Source: a virus. From it: a DNA stretch of 46,846 nt. The DNA lies in IMG/VR virus record IMGVR_UViG_3300045999_003312, positions 1 through 46,846 of that record. One strand, given 5' to 3'. This document shows positions 12,527 to 20,558 of this stretch, piece after piece. Positions within the stretch are counted from its first letter, which is position 1. Every line of letters starts with the position of its first letter. The notes under the pieces are model-generated. The model saw only the letters and a list, made by a program, of their open reading frames with translations, was not told the DNA's origin and made no database searches. Position numbers and translations under genes: made by a program.

Positions 12527-12843
12527 TTTATAAACTCACATACAATGACAAAGCTACAGCAGTAGCTGACTTATACGCCAAAGGCATTCTCATAGAAGTT
12601 GATGGCATTGATGGAGAAAAACACGAAGCATACGGAGAAGGAGTTCAAGCTGTCGTTGAGCTTGGCTTAATCTGTTTAGATCCAACGGTTGATCCACCTA
12701 TATACGCAGACGGTTATCACTACGATGTGATGGCTGATAATGTGTATGACTTTGGCGCTAACTTGGTTGACCCAGTAAATCCTAAACACGCATTTGCAGG
12801 TCATGCTATAACTGAAGAATATGTACCAGCAGAGGGTATCTAA
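12523..12843 (+). CDS. Fibre-associated hypothetical protein
   Basis: A 106-residue acidic protein (MIYKLTYNDKATAVADLYAK, ending HAITEEYVPAEGI). The ATG overlaps the fibre gene's TGA by four bases. Its position after a fibre suggests a fibre chaperone or accessory subunit, but no motif proves it. The pattern of a KLTYNDKA start followed by a DG-YHYDVM stretch is one I associate with phage tail-fibre neighbours. Confidence 0.66.
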   Translation: MIYKLTYNDKATAVADLYAKGILIEVDGIDGEKHEAYGEGVQAVVELGLICLDPTVDPPIYADGYHYDVMADNVYDFGANLVDPVNPKHAFAGHAITEEYVPAEGI

Positions 12844-13150
12844 TCACGGCACCATACTGAATACATCTACAGATCTATGTGTAGGGGCTGATAATAACCA
12901 ATCGGTTGTTATGTCTATGCGCGTAAATCACCTATCGGCATGTACGTTGGTCTTCTCTTTTTACGATGCATCAGCAGCAACCACAACGACAATATACCAG
13001 GTCAGTCTAGCGGCCGGAGATATACTCACTGACACATTTCCTTATTACCTAGATGAGGGAGACAAGATAACAGCCACATCGACACCAACAGGAGCCAAAT
13101 TTACAGTTGAAGTTGAAAACGGCCCAGCACTAGGAGTAAGATGCAAGTAG
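12821..13150 (+). CDS. Small beta-rich structural protein
   Basis: A 109-residue protein (MYQQRVSNHGTILNTSTDLC), rich in Thr/Ser/Ala and alternating hydrophobics (TLVFSFYDASA, TIYQVSLAAGDIL, DKITATSTPTGAKFTVEVE). It overlaps the previous gene by 23 bases and the next by 10. Looks like a small virion surface or fibre-associated beta-sandwich. Function unknown. Confidence 0.68.
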   Translation: MYQQRVSNHGTILNTSTDLCVGADNNQSVVMSMRVNHLSACTLVFSFYDASAATTTTIYQVSLAAGDILTDTFPYYLDEGDKITATSTPTGAKFTVEVENGPALGVRCK

Positions 13151-13740
13151 TCACATCAGCAGGCGTAGAATACGGCCGGGATCACCTACAGATCTTAGGG
13201 CCAAATGGTCGGCCCAAACCGGGCACGACAAACTATGGCCTTTATGCTCAGACAGCGTCAAGCACACCTGTAACAAATACCACAACTGAGACGTCACTTT
13301 TAGATGGTGGTGTTGGCACATTATCAATACCTGCAAATGGTTTTAATGTAGGCGATAGCTTTCATGCAATATTAACTGGCTACATAAGCTCTGTAAACAA
13401 CCACACGCTTAGGATTAGAATTAAGGCTGATGGGGTGGCACTTGCTGATACAGGAGTTATTACAATGGCTGGATCAACAAACAGGCATTGGAAGCTAGAG
13501 GTATACTTTACAGTTAGGGCATTAGGTACATCAGGAACGGCTAAAATTGCAACTGCAGGCACATTTATGTACACCAAAGATGCTTCAACATCTTTTGAAG
13601 GAACTAACTTTAGTACCGAGACAGCAACTGGATTTGATACAACTGTGGCCAATACGCTTGTCATCACAGCTCAATGGGGTACAGCCAGTGCGGGAGATAT
13701 AATATATAGTGACATATTCACCCTAAACAAAACATACTAA
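13141..13740 (+). CDS. Putative fibre or virion surface protein
   Basis: A 199-residue protein with Thr/Ser/Gly-rich beta strands. Residues ~45-199 read as one domain: LDGGVGTLSIPANGFNVGDS, HTLRIRIKADGVALADTG, KLEVYFTVRALGTSG, LVITAQWGTASAGD and IYSDIFTLNKTY. This type of beta-sandwich is common at the end of phage tail or fibre proteins. No enzyme motif. Stop and the next start overlap by one base. Confidence 0.68.
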   Translation: MQVVTSAGVEYGRDHLQILGPNGRPKPGTTNYGLYAQTASSTPVTNTTTETSLLDGGVGTLSIPANGFNVGDSFHAILTGYISSVNNHTLRIRIKADGVALADTGVITMAGSTNRHWKLEVYFTVRALGTSGTAKIATAGTFMYTKDASTSFEGTNFSTETATGFDTTVANTLVITAQWGTASAGDIIYSDIFTLNKTY

Positions 13741-14165
13741 TGCGATATTTACTAATCATACTACTACTAGCGTCATGTAGCCCGATCAAGCGTTTTACTC
13801 GACTGATCGAGAAGTACCCGTATTTAATTACAACTGATACAGTTGTAATCAAAGACACCATCACGCTATATGTGCCAGAGGTGCATACTGACACTGTGGT
13901 TACTCTCAAGGAACTTATCGATACAGTGACTCTAACTAAAGACAGAGTCACTGTGAAAACATGGTACGTTCCAAAGGAAAAGAAGGTTTATATTCAAGGA
14001 AAGTGCGATCCAATCTATGTTACTAAGATAGTAGAGCGTAAGATACCTGTAAAGTATTATGAGAAATACCCATGGTGGAAGAAGCTGCTAAACAACCTTT
14101 TATCTTTTTTAATTATCTTTGTTATACTCTATACGCTGTATAGACTATCCAAAAAACTAGTATGA
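13740..14165 (+). CDS. Lipoprotein with C-terminal membrane helix, candidate unimolecular spanin
   Basis: A 141-residue protein. MRYLLIILLLASC is a lipoprotein signal with lipobox LASC and Cys13 as acylation site. The middle (14-112) is beta-rich (DTVVIKDTITLYVPEVHTD, KDRVTVKTWYVPKEKKVYI). A C-terminal hydrophobic helix lies at ~116-136 (LLNNLLSFLIIFVILYTLYR) with a basic tail. Outer-membrane lipid anchor plus inner-membrane C-terminal helix is the layout of u-spanins such as T1 gp11, which fuse the two membranes at lysis. It sits directly before holin and amidase genes, overlapping the holin ATG by four bases. Strong by context and topology, not by sequence family. Confidence 0.72.
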   Translation: MRYLLIILLLASCSPIKRFTRLIEKYPYLITTDTVVIKDTITLYVPEVHTDTVVTLKELIDTVTLTKDRVTVKTWYVPKEKKVYIQGKCDPIYVTKIVERKIPVKYYEKYPWWKKLLNNLLSFLIIFVILYTLYRLSKKLV

Positions 14166-14605
14166 AAACAAACGCCATAATTATTTTGTCTAGCATTCTT
14201 ACAATTCTTGCGCCGGTAGGTCCGCTGCTTACCATTGCCATGATTTCAATAGGATTAGATGTCTGTTTTGGCGTGTGGAGATCATATAAAAAACGTGAAG
14301 ACCAAGAGGTGAAATTTTGGGATGTAGTCCAAAGTCATCGTTTGTTAGCTACGGCAGCAAAAATAGGTATCTATACAGTAGCGATAACATTCTTTTACAT
14401 AGTAGAGAAGTACATCGCAGGTGATATTATTGCACACTTTATATCAATAGAGCTATTACTGACTAAAGCAGTGGCTCTATTTTTTGTTTTTATAGAGGTA
14501 AAGAGTATGAATGAGAGCTATAAAGATGTTACTGGTAAAGATATACTAGCTGCATTCAGAAAGTTCATTACAGGGCTTAAATCAGAAAGCGACAAATGGC
14601 GATGA
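14162..14605 (+). CDS. Phage holin
   Basis: A 147-residue membrane protein with hydrophobic segments at ~5-38, 62-86 and 93-114. The motif ISIGLDVCFGVWRSYKK matches the conserved LD..xGvxxA/S region of the phage holin family seen with TcdE/holin-4 types. The C-terminal half has a charged cytoplasmic tail (KSMNESYKDVTGKDILAAF). It should form membrane lesions that release or activate the downstream amidase. It overlaps the spanin-like gene by 4 and the amidase gene by 10 bases. Confidence 0.82.
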   Translation: MKTNAIIILSSILTILAPVGPLLTIAMISIGLDVCFGVWRSYKKREDQEVKFWDVVQSHRLLATAAKIGIYTVAITFFYIVEKYIAGDIIAHFISIELLLTKAVALFFVFIEVKSMNESYKDVTGKDILAAFRKFITGLKSESDKWR

Positions 14606-15276
14606 AATTACCATCTAATATTAAGCAGGTTCCAATGAAAGAATCTCAGTACATGAAGACTGAGACAAAGAAGAGAATGATTGTATTGCATCACACAGCT
14701 GGTAATAGTTCAGGTGTAAGCACAATAAAAATGTGGGACAATGATGCAAGAGGTCGTATTGCGACTTGCGTTGTAATCTCAGGAAAAGGACTATCTAAAG
14801 ATACGTATGACGGAGAAATATGCCAGGCATTTAGTTCTAAATATTGGGGTTATCACCTTGGCTTAAAACAAGACATATTTAGAGCAAAAGGTGTACCATA
14901 CATATCAATCGATCCTATGTCAATTGGTGTTGAGATCTGTAACTGGGGTCCACTCACAAAGAAGGGTAGTAAGTTTTACAACTATGTAGACAGAGAGGTT
15001 CCTATTGATCAAGTTTGTGAGTTAGATAAGCCGTATAAAGGACGTAAGTATTACCATGCATACACAGACGCTCAGATTGAGTCTTTGCGGCAACTGATGT
15101 TGTATTGGGGTGATTTGTATAATATTGATCTTACATATCGCGAGCAAGATATGTGGGATATTTCAGTTAAAGGATTAAAAGGAGAGAACGGTGTTTATAC
15201 TCACAACTCATTCAGAAAGGATAAGAGTGATATCTATCCATGTCCAAGAATGATTGCCATGCTTAAAACTCTTTAA
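14596..15276 (+). CDS. Endolysin: N-acetylmuramoyl-L-alanine amidase
   Basis: A 226-residue amidase_2/PGRP-type enzyme that cuts between muramic acid and L-Ala of peptidoglycan. Catalytic marks: MIVLHHTAGN with His32/His33, SIGVEICNWG in the middle, and a C-terminal HNSFRKDKSDIYPCP with His203, Lys210 and Asp212 as likely zinc ligand and catalytic residues. No signal peptide, consistent with holin-dependent release. It starts 10 bases before the end of the holin gene; a second ATG at 14602 is also possible. Confidence 0.9.
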   Translation: MAMKLPSNIKQVPMKESQYMKTETKKRMIVLHHTAGNSSGVSTIKMWDNDARGRIATCVVISGKGLSKDTYDGEICQAFSSKYWGYHLGLKQDIFRAKGVPYISIDPMSIGVEICNWGPLTKKGSKFYNYVDREVPIDQVCELDKPYKGRKYYHAYTDAQIESLRQLMLYWGDLYNIDLTYREQDMWDISVKGLKGENGVYTHNSFRKDKSDIYPCPRMIAMLKTL

Positions 15277-15286
15277 TTATTTTTAC

Positions 15287-15294
15287 TAACTTTG
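15287..15294 (+). promoter_or_regulatory. TAACTTTG promoter box
   Basis: TAACTTTG fits TAnnTTTG, sits in the 22-base gap after the endolysin gene and exactly 4 bases before ATG 15299. An upstream TTG box is not evident. Confidence 0.5.
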
Positions 15295-15298
15295 CTAC

Positions 15299-15430
15299 AT
15301 GAAGAAAATTGAACAGTCAGCTAAGAAGGATGTCAAGGTAAGTCGCCCTGGTATTCACGCTAAGTGTAAGACATCTAAATTAAAGTCTTCTAAGAATTAT
15401 AAAAAGCAAAATCGAGGCCAAGGACGATGA
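15299..15430 (+). CDS. Small very basic phage protein (43 aa)
   Basis: A 43-codon frame, ATG 15299 to TGA 15428-15430, which overlaps the next ATG. The product (KKDVKVSRPGIHAKCKTSKL, then KSSKNYKKQNRGQGR) is about 40% Lys/Arg. I recall the RPGxHAKxKTSK and YKKxxRGQGR pieces from tiny proteins in many phages; function unknown. It directly follows a promoter box. Confidence 0.65.
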   Translation: MKKIEQSAKKDVKVSRPGIHAKCKTSKLKSSKNYKKQNRGQGR

Positions 15431-15828
15431 AAGTACAGAACTATATCACTGAAACACCAAGCACAACATCAAAAGTATTTGGTACTAATGCTGCTGGAAA
15501 TACAGTTAACTTCGATGTCCCTGCATTATTGGCCTTGAATCAGGCTCCTAGTGTAATCGCGACTAACGCGCTTACGCTCGCAACCCTAACAAACGTAAAC
15601 ACATACTTCACTGGAACGGCAGGTGCGTCTTTTGCAATAACTCTTCCAGCATCAAATTCAAATCTTGATGGCGTAAAGTATGTCATCATGTCAACAGCAA
15701 CTAGAGCTACAACAACATGGACATCAGCTGGTGCTACCATTGTTGGTGCTCCTTCTACGTTAACAGCAAACACACCGGTATGTCTTCAGTATAGTCATGC
15801 CAACACAACTTGGTATATATCTTTATAA
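15427..15828 (+). CDS. Beta-rich structural protein
   Basis: A 133-residue Thr/Ala/Asn-rich protein (MKVQNYITETPSTTSKVFGT) with strands FAITLPASNSNLDGVKYVIM, ATIVGAPSTLT and a YSHANTTWYISL end. The C-terminal W-Y-I-S-L type end and composition suit a fibre or tail-associated protein. It starts in the stop of the small basic gene (ATGA) and leads into another fibre-like gene after 1 base. Confidence 0.65.
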   Translation: MKVQNYITETPSTTSKVFGTNAAGNTVNFDVPALLALNQAPSVIATNALTLATLTNVNTYFTGTAGASFAITLPASNSNLDGVKYVIMSTATRATTTWTSAGATIVGAPSTLTANTPVCLQYSHANTTWYISL

Positions 15829-15829
15829 C

Positions 15830-16627
15830 ATGGCAACAATTCCATCAGGACAGAAGTTCCACACAGTACCTTCAAACGTTCAGACAGCTGAGCGCGGATC
15901 AGCATTGGCTAACTCACAACGTGAGATTTACACTATGCAAGATATCATTGACACAGTTCCTGCAGGAGCTGCAGTTAACCCAACAAGCGGAAAGCTTCCA
16001 TATAATAACGCGGGTGTGTTTGCTGATAGTGCAATAACAAATGACACTGCAAATAAAAGAAATGTATCTAATTTTAATTATAGAATCAATAGATTAACGG
16101 CAGACGGAGCCTCAAAATTAGATTTATTTACAGATGCAAATAGTGGTTCAACCAGCGTTACGGGTGGAACTGGAATACAATGGGGTGTTACTAATTTTAA
16201 CCCAGGTTTAGGAATTACAAACTTTAATGATTGTTCAATAGTTGTAGACACTGCCAGCGCAAATGCTTTTGGAAGTCCATTGTATTTTAAAACGCAAAAT
16301 CAAATAAGTTTAGCGGTACCTTCAAGTGATACGCAAGTAACAAAATTGAGTATTATTCCCGGTAATTTCATAACACAAATTGGTGGAATAGGCGTGCAAA
16401 CTGAAAGTCCAAATTGTGCATTTCACGTTCTTCAAAGCGGTTCAAGACCAAGTTGGCAAAGCAATAATGCCATCGCACGTTTTGAATGGAATATGGGCGG
16501 AGTAGTGTTTCCAAATGTAACAACTTCAAATAGAGGAATGATGGCTCCTGAGTTCGGTATGGTTATTTACAATAGTACAACAAATAAGCTACAAGTTTGG
16601 AATGGGGCTTGGGTAGATTTACATTAA
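15830..16627 (+). CDS. Tail-fibre-like structural protein
   Basis: A 265-residue protein from ATG 15830, one base after the previous stop; the frame back to 15797 overlaps that gene and is not needed. N-terminus MATIPSGQKFHTVPSNVQTA, then IYTMQDIIDTVPAG and a PTSGKLPYNNAGVFADSAI linker. The middle repeats Asn/Ser/Gly beta strands. The end EFGMVIYNSTTNKLQVWNGA is a form common at the C-termini of phage fibre proteins. Probably a trimeric fibre component. The 3' half is more A/T-rich than neighbours, hinting at exchange. Confidence 0.7.
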   Translation: MATIPSGQKFHTVPSNVQTAERGSALANSQREIYTMQDIIDTVPAGAAVNPTSGKLPYNNAGVFADSAITNDTANKRNVSNFNYRINRLTADGASKLDLFTDANSGSTSVTGGTGIQWGVTNFNPGLGITNFNDCSIVVDTASANAFGSPLYFKTQNQISLAVPSSDTQVTKLSIIPGNFITQIGGIGVQTESPNCAFHVLQSGSRPSWQSNNAIARFEWNMGGVVFPNVTTSNRGMMAPEFGMVIYNSTTNKLQVWNGAWVDLH

Positions 16628-16649
16628 TTAATATATAAAAAATAAAAAA

Positions 16650-16961
16650 ATGGCTTTAATAATTAACGCAACAGAAAGTAAAAAATTACCTATTACTGGA
16701 ACGTCTTTTGAATTACAATCAATTTATACAAGAATAAATTGGAACGCACAAATTAATGGAATTAGCGTTCAGTATACTCTTGTACCTTTTGAAACTAAAT
16801 CATTTTATCTTAATAACGAACCTTGCCCTATAGCATTTGAAGGAGGCTCTGGATTTGTTCAGTTAGCAGAAAATCAAACACAAGACCTTGTAACAATCCA
16901 TGAACTTGTAAAAGCAGAACTTGAAGCAAAAGGATTTGAAGTAACTATTGACCTTGCGTAA
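16650..16961 (+). CDS. Hypothetical protein (103 aa)
   Basis: A 103-residue protein (MALIINATESKKLPITGTSF). It has beta strands (YTRINWNAQINGISVQYTLV, KSFYLNNEPCPIAF) and an acidic helical end (HELVKAELEAKGFEVTIDLA). A/T-rich. Follows the fibre gene after 22 A/T-rich bases and overlaps the next gene by one base. Position suggests a fibre accessory role; function unknown. Confidence 0.65.
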   Translation: MALIINATESKKLPITGTSFELQSIYTRINWNAQINGISVQYTLVPFETKSFYLNNEPCPIAFEGGSGFVQLAENQTQDLVTIHELVKAELEAKGFEVTIDLA

Positions 16962-17089
16962 TGACTAAGGAACAAGCAATTCAAATTCTAGAACAAGCTT
17001 TAAGCGCGGCTACTCAAAAAGGTGTATACAATCTTAATGATGTATCAACTATTCTAAATGCATTACAATTAATTAAAAATGAAAAATAA
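16961..17089 (+). CDS. Small helical protein (42 aa)
   Basis: A 42-codon frame, ATG 16961 overlapping the previous TAA by one base (TAATG) and a TAA 11 bases inside the next gene. Helical: KEQAIQILEQALSAATQKGV, then DVSTILNALQLIKNEK. Function unknown; coupling on both sides supports it. Confidence 0.6.
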   Translation: MTKEQAIQILEQALSAATQKGVYNLNDVSTILNALQLIKNEK

Positions 17090-17318
17090 AATCACAAAAG
17101 AAGAGCTCGAAGCGTTGGTTAACGCTAACCGAGTTTACAGAGACTTAAAATTCAATCTAGCAGACATCGAGATGAGCGTTCGTCGTTTAGGCGAGCAGAA
17201 AGAGCTCACGATGCAGCAATTAGAAACAGCTGCTGTAGCTCTCACTCAAGAGCAACAATCCATCTTTGATAAGTATGGCGATGTCAGTGTAAATCTACAA
17301 ACAGGTGAGTATAATTAG
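17079..17318 (+). CDS. Small coiled-coil protein
   Basis: A 79-residue protein, mostly helical with heptad-like spacing (KEELEALVNANRVYRDLKFN, then VRRLGEQKELTMQQLETAAV). Overlaps the preceding gene by 11 bases and the following by 14. No known family. Confidence 0.66.
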   Translation: MKNKITKEELEALVNANRVYRDLKFNLADIEMSVRRLGEQKELTMQQLETAAVALTQEQQSIFDKYGDVSVNLQTGEYN

Positions 17319-17526
17319 AAAAATTTCCATTGGTCCTGACTACATGAAGTGCATGCACTATATGGTTGGTCAGACTGTCCTAGATAGAACTTGGGAGATC
17401 AACACCATCCGAAAAGAAGACGATGGTGCTATCTGCGTTTGGATTATCAAGGACGGTGAGATTATTAAATGGAAATCATTCTCTAATGCAATGCCCATTG
17501 CAATAGAATACAAAATAGATTACTAA
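17305..17526 (+). CDS. Small hypothetical protein with GTG start
   Basis: A 73-residue protein. The N-terminal GTG start (17305) overlaps the previous gene by 14 bases; the alternative ATG at 17344 would drop an ISIGPDYMKCMHY segment that looks like part of the fold. Beta-rich (YMVGQTVLDRTWEINTIRKE, GAICVWIIKDGEIIKWKSF). It ends one base into the next start. Function unknown. Confidence 0.62.
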   Translation: MSIIRKISIGPDYMKCMHYMVGQTVLDRTWEINTIRKEDDGAICVWIIKDGEIIKWKSFSNAMPIAIEYKIDY

Positions 17527-18089
17527 TGAAATCACCATACTGCTTCATCATCAAACCAATTGGTCAGAGGCGGTACGATAACATAAGGAAGTTCGGAAAT
17601 ACCGACTTCTATATCAGCTCATCTCAAGAAGACCATAAGACATCTAATCGCTTCGCTGAAGTGGTAAGTGTTCCTATTTACTACAACGGCCCGGTACAAC
17701 CAGGCGACACTGTTGTAGTTCACCACAATGTGTTCAAGTACTACAACGACATGAAAGGTCGTCAGAAAAGTAGTTGGAACTATATCATAGACGATCTGTT
17801 TTTAGCTGAGTTAGATCAGGTCTATCTTTACAAGAGAGATGCCGATTGGCAGGCCGTTGATCCGTTTATCTTTATCAGACCAATACCAACTGAGGATAAG
17901 TTAATTAGCTCTACCGGGGCTCATGAGGCGTTGTGGGGTGAGGTTGTGTATAAAACGACCACCATTCCCAACGTGAACGTTGGAGATATAGTCTCATTCA
18001 CACCCGACAGCGAATATGAATTTATAATAGATGGAGAGACACTCTATCGAATGTATAACAAGAACATATGTCTAAAAAGGGAGAAATAG
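17526..18089 (+). CDS. Tandem GroES-like (Cpn10-fold) protein
   Basis: A 187-residue protein that reads as two successive GroES-type barrels. Second half (~111-187): PFIFIRPIPTEDKLIS, then GEVVYK, NVNVGDIVSFTPDSEYEFII, DGETLYRMYNKNICL, the same order as GroES (RVIVKR, GEVLAVG, VGDIVIF, EEVLIM, DILAI). The first half (~3-105) repeats it: YCFIIKPI, AEVVSVPIYY, VQPGDTVVVHHNVFKYY, YIIDDLFLAELDQVYLY. The phage also encodes canonical GroEL/ES. Its place just before terminase suggests a head-assembly role; capping of GroEL or a structural use of the fold are both open. Assigned by eye. Confidence 0.6.
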   Translation: MKSPYCFIIKPIGQRRYDNIRKFGNTDFYISSSQEDHKTSNRFAEVVSVPIYYNGPVQPGDTVVVHHNVFKYYNDMKGRQKSSWNYIIDDLFLAELDQVYLYKRDADWQAVDPFIFIRPIPTEDKLISSTGAHEALWGEVVYKTTTIPNVNVGDIVSFTPDSEYEFIIDGETLYRMYNKNICLKREK

Positions 18090-18349
18090 TAGAGGCTGCT
18101 AAGCAGGCTATCGATGAATTGATCAAGGTACTTAAGTCACCTATCATCACTCATGCTGAGGACGACATATCGGCTGACAAGATGAAGAACGCAGCGTCAG
18201 CTAAGCGTTTGGCATTTGAGGATGCTATGTATATGCTCAATAAGATTGAGGAGGAGGAGAATAAGGCTGCAGAGGGACCAACAGTAGAAATTACTGTTGG
18301 TAGATCAGGATTCGCAGAAGGACGAGCAAAAGCTAAGAATGGAAAATAA
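18068..18349 (+). CDS. Candidate terminase small subunit
   Basis: A 93-residue helical protein (EIVEAAKQAIDELIKVLKSP, then DKMKNAASAKRLAFEDAMYM, LNKIEEEEN) ending GRSGFAEGRAKAKNGK. It is immediately upstream of the large terminase and overlaps its start by 11 bases. Small size, helical make-up and position fit a small terminase (DNA recognition), but no helix-turn-helix is clear and family similarity is not shown. Confidence 0.5.
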   Translation: MSKKGEIVEAAKQAIDELIKVLKSPIITHAEDDISADKMKNAASAKRLAFEDAMYMLNKIEEEENKAAEGPTVEITVGRSGFAEGRAKAKNGK

Positions 18350-20558
18350 GTTATACTCAATAGTAACTGACTACGTCAATAAGACTGCTCTTAATACTAA
18401 GAACAGTAAGAAGTCGTGGGACTATGGTTACAACAAGGAGTATGACCTTATCGTTATATCTAAGGACGGAACCATTGGTGAGATCTATGAGATAAATGGC
18501 CTAAAGGTTGCGTTGCCATCTACTCCTAAAGTAGTAGAGAACAGAGACAACAGGTGGCAGCCATTAGACTATCCAGCTGAGTTGCAGAAAATCAAGTCAA
18601 TATTTGATTGGAACCGAAGAGATAATGCGTTCAAGCTGAAGTACGTCGACATGATCGAGACTGAGTTTGAAAGACGCGAGAAAGGCTTTTGGTTTATCAA
18701 CAATGGCAAGCCAACCTACATGACTGGAACGCACTACATGTACCTTCAATGGACCAAGATTGATATTGGTCTGCCTGACTTCCGTGAGTCCAACCGAATC
18801 TTCTATATATTTTGGGAGGCATGTAAGGCAGACAGCCGAGCGTTTGGTATGTGTTACCTAAAGAACCGTCGTTCAGGTTTCTCATTCATGTCGTCTGCAG
18901 AGACGTCAAACACAGGCACAATTGTCAGAGATGCGCGCCTTGGTATTCTATCCAAGACCGGATCGGATGCCAAGAAGATGTTTACCGACAAGGTTGTGCC
19001 AATTGTAAGAAATTACCCCTTCTTTTTCAAGCCGATCCAGGACGGTATGGACAATCCGAAGACGGAGTTGGCCTTCCGTGTTCCTGCGAGTAAGATTACG
19101 CGCAAGAATATGGATGAGGAGCGCGATGATGACATAGAAGGGCTAGATACTACCATCGACTGGAAAAACACCGCAGACAACAGCTATGACGGTGAGAAGC
19201 TACTTTTACTTGTACACGACGAGAGTGGTAAGTGGGAGAAGCCTGAGAACATCTTAAATAACTGGCGAGTCACTAAGACTTGTTTACGATTAGGATCTAA
19301 GATTATTGGTAAGTGTATGATGGGATCCACCTCAAATGCACTCAGTAAGGGTGGTGAAAACTTCAAGAAGTTGTTCTACGACAGTGACCCAACCAAACGA
19401 TCTGCCAATGGTCAGACCAAGTCAGGGCTTTACTCTTTGTTTATTCCAATGGAGTGGAACATGGAGGGCTTCATTGACGAGTATGGTTGGCCAGTGTTTG
19501 AGGATCCTAAGAAGCCTATCATGGGTATTGATGGTGAGGAGATTACGATGGGTGTAATTACCTATTGGAATAATGAGGTGGCTGCAATGAAGTCAGACTC
19601 AGACGCACTCAACGAATACTACCGTCAGTTCCCTAGAACAGAGTCGCATGCGTTCCGTGATGAGAGCAAGTCGTCTCTATTCAACTTAACTAAGATATAC
19701 CAACAGATTGACTACAACGATGCGATGATAAAAGATCACGTTCTTACAACAGGATACTTTCATTGGAAGAACGGTGAGAAGGATACTGAGGTCATTTGGA
19801 CGCCTGATCCAAAAGGGCGTTTTGTAGTATCGTGGATTCCTGATGCTAGGATGCGTAACAATGTCATCAAGAAGGACGGCAAATTCTATCCTGGTAATAA
19901 AGACATCGGTGTGTTTGGGTGTGACCCTTATGACATCTCAGGTGTCGTTGGTGGGGGCGGATCTGCAGGAGCATTGCATGGCATTACCAACTTTCACATG
20001 GAAAATGCACCAACTAATCACTTCTTTTTGGAATATATTGCTCGTCCACAGACTGCTGAGATATTTTTTGAGGATGTGTTGATGGCTTGTTTTTTCTACG
20101 GAATGCCTATACTTGTAGAGAACAATAAACAGCGACTATTGTACCACTTTAAGAACAGAGGCTACCGTCCATTCTCAATGAACAGACCTGACAAACATAC
20201 GTCTAAGCTATCAAAGACAGAGCTTGAGTTGGGTGGTATTCCCAACTCTAGTGAGGACGTAAAGCACGCGCATGCTAATAGTATCAACACATACATCGAA
20301 GAATATGTTGGCATTGATGCTGAAGGAAACTATAGAGAAAAAGAAAGTATGGGTGACATGTATTTTACGAGAACGTTAAATGACTGGGCCCGATTTGATA
20401 TTAACAACCGAACTAAACACGATGCCTCGATTAGTTCAGGATTGGCATTAATGGCATCAAGAAGACACCTATTTATACCTGTTAAACAGGAATCTAAAAT
20501 AAGTGTTAAATTTGTAAGATATAAGAATACTGGCATAAGAAGCGAAATTATCGAATAA
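18339..20558 (+). CDS. terL: Terminase large subunit (packaging ATPase/nuclease)
   Basis: A 739-residue protein from ATG 18339, overlapping the small gene by 11 bases; a frame back to 18297 would need TTG. The ATPase half has a variant Walker A around residues 175-182 (KNRRSGFS), Walker B LLLLVHDESG with Asp294-Glu295, and a GSTSNA coupling-motif candidate. The nuclease half has GCDPYD (Asp529) and KHDASISSGLAL (Asp695), the expected metal-binding acids. It should power DNA packaging and cut concatemers. Larger than the usual 450-600 residues, as in crAss-like and related Bacteroidota phages. The portal gene starts in its stop. Confidence 0.88.
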   Translation: MENKLYSIVTDYVNKTALNTKNSKKSWDYGYNKEYDLIVISKDGTIGEIYEINGLKVALPSTPKVVENRDNRWQPLDYPAELQKIKSIFDWNRRDNAFKLKYVDMIETEFERREKGFWFINNGKPTYMTGTHYMYLQWTKIDIGLPDFRESNRIFYIFWEACKADSRAFGMCYLKNRRSGFSFMSSAETSNTGTIVRDARLGILSKTGSDAKKMFTDKVVPIVRNYPFFFKPIQDGMDNPKTELAFRVPASKITRKNMDEERDDDIEGLDTTIDWKNTADNSYDGEKLLLLVHDESGKWEKPENILNNWRVTKTCLRLGSKIIGKCMMGSTSNALSKGGENFKKLFYDSDPTKRSANGQTKSGLYSLFIPMEWNMEGFIDEYGWPVFEDPKKPIMGIDGEEITMGVITYWNNEVAAMKSDSDALNEYYRQFPRTESHAFRDESKSSLFNLTKIYQQIDYNDAMIKDHVLTTGYFHWKNGEKDTEVIWTPDPKGRFVVSWIPDARMRNNVIKKDGKFYPGNKDIGVFGCDPYDISGVVGGGGSAGALHGITNFHMENAPTNHFFLEYIARPQTAEIFFEDVLMACFFYGMPILVENNKQRLLYHFKNRGYRPFSMNRPDKHTSKLSKTELELGGIPNSSEDVKHAHANSINTYIEEYVGIDAEGNYREKESMGDMYFTRTLNDWARFDINNRTKHDASISSGLALMASRRHLFIPVKQESKISVKFVRYKNTGIRSEIIE

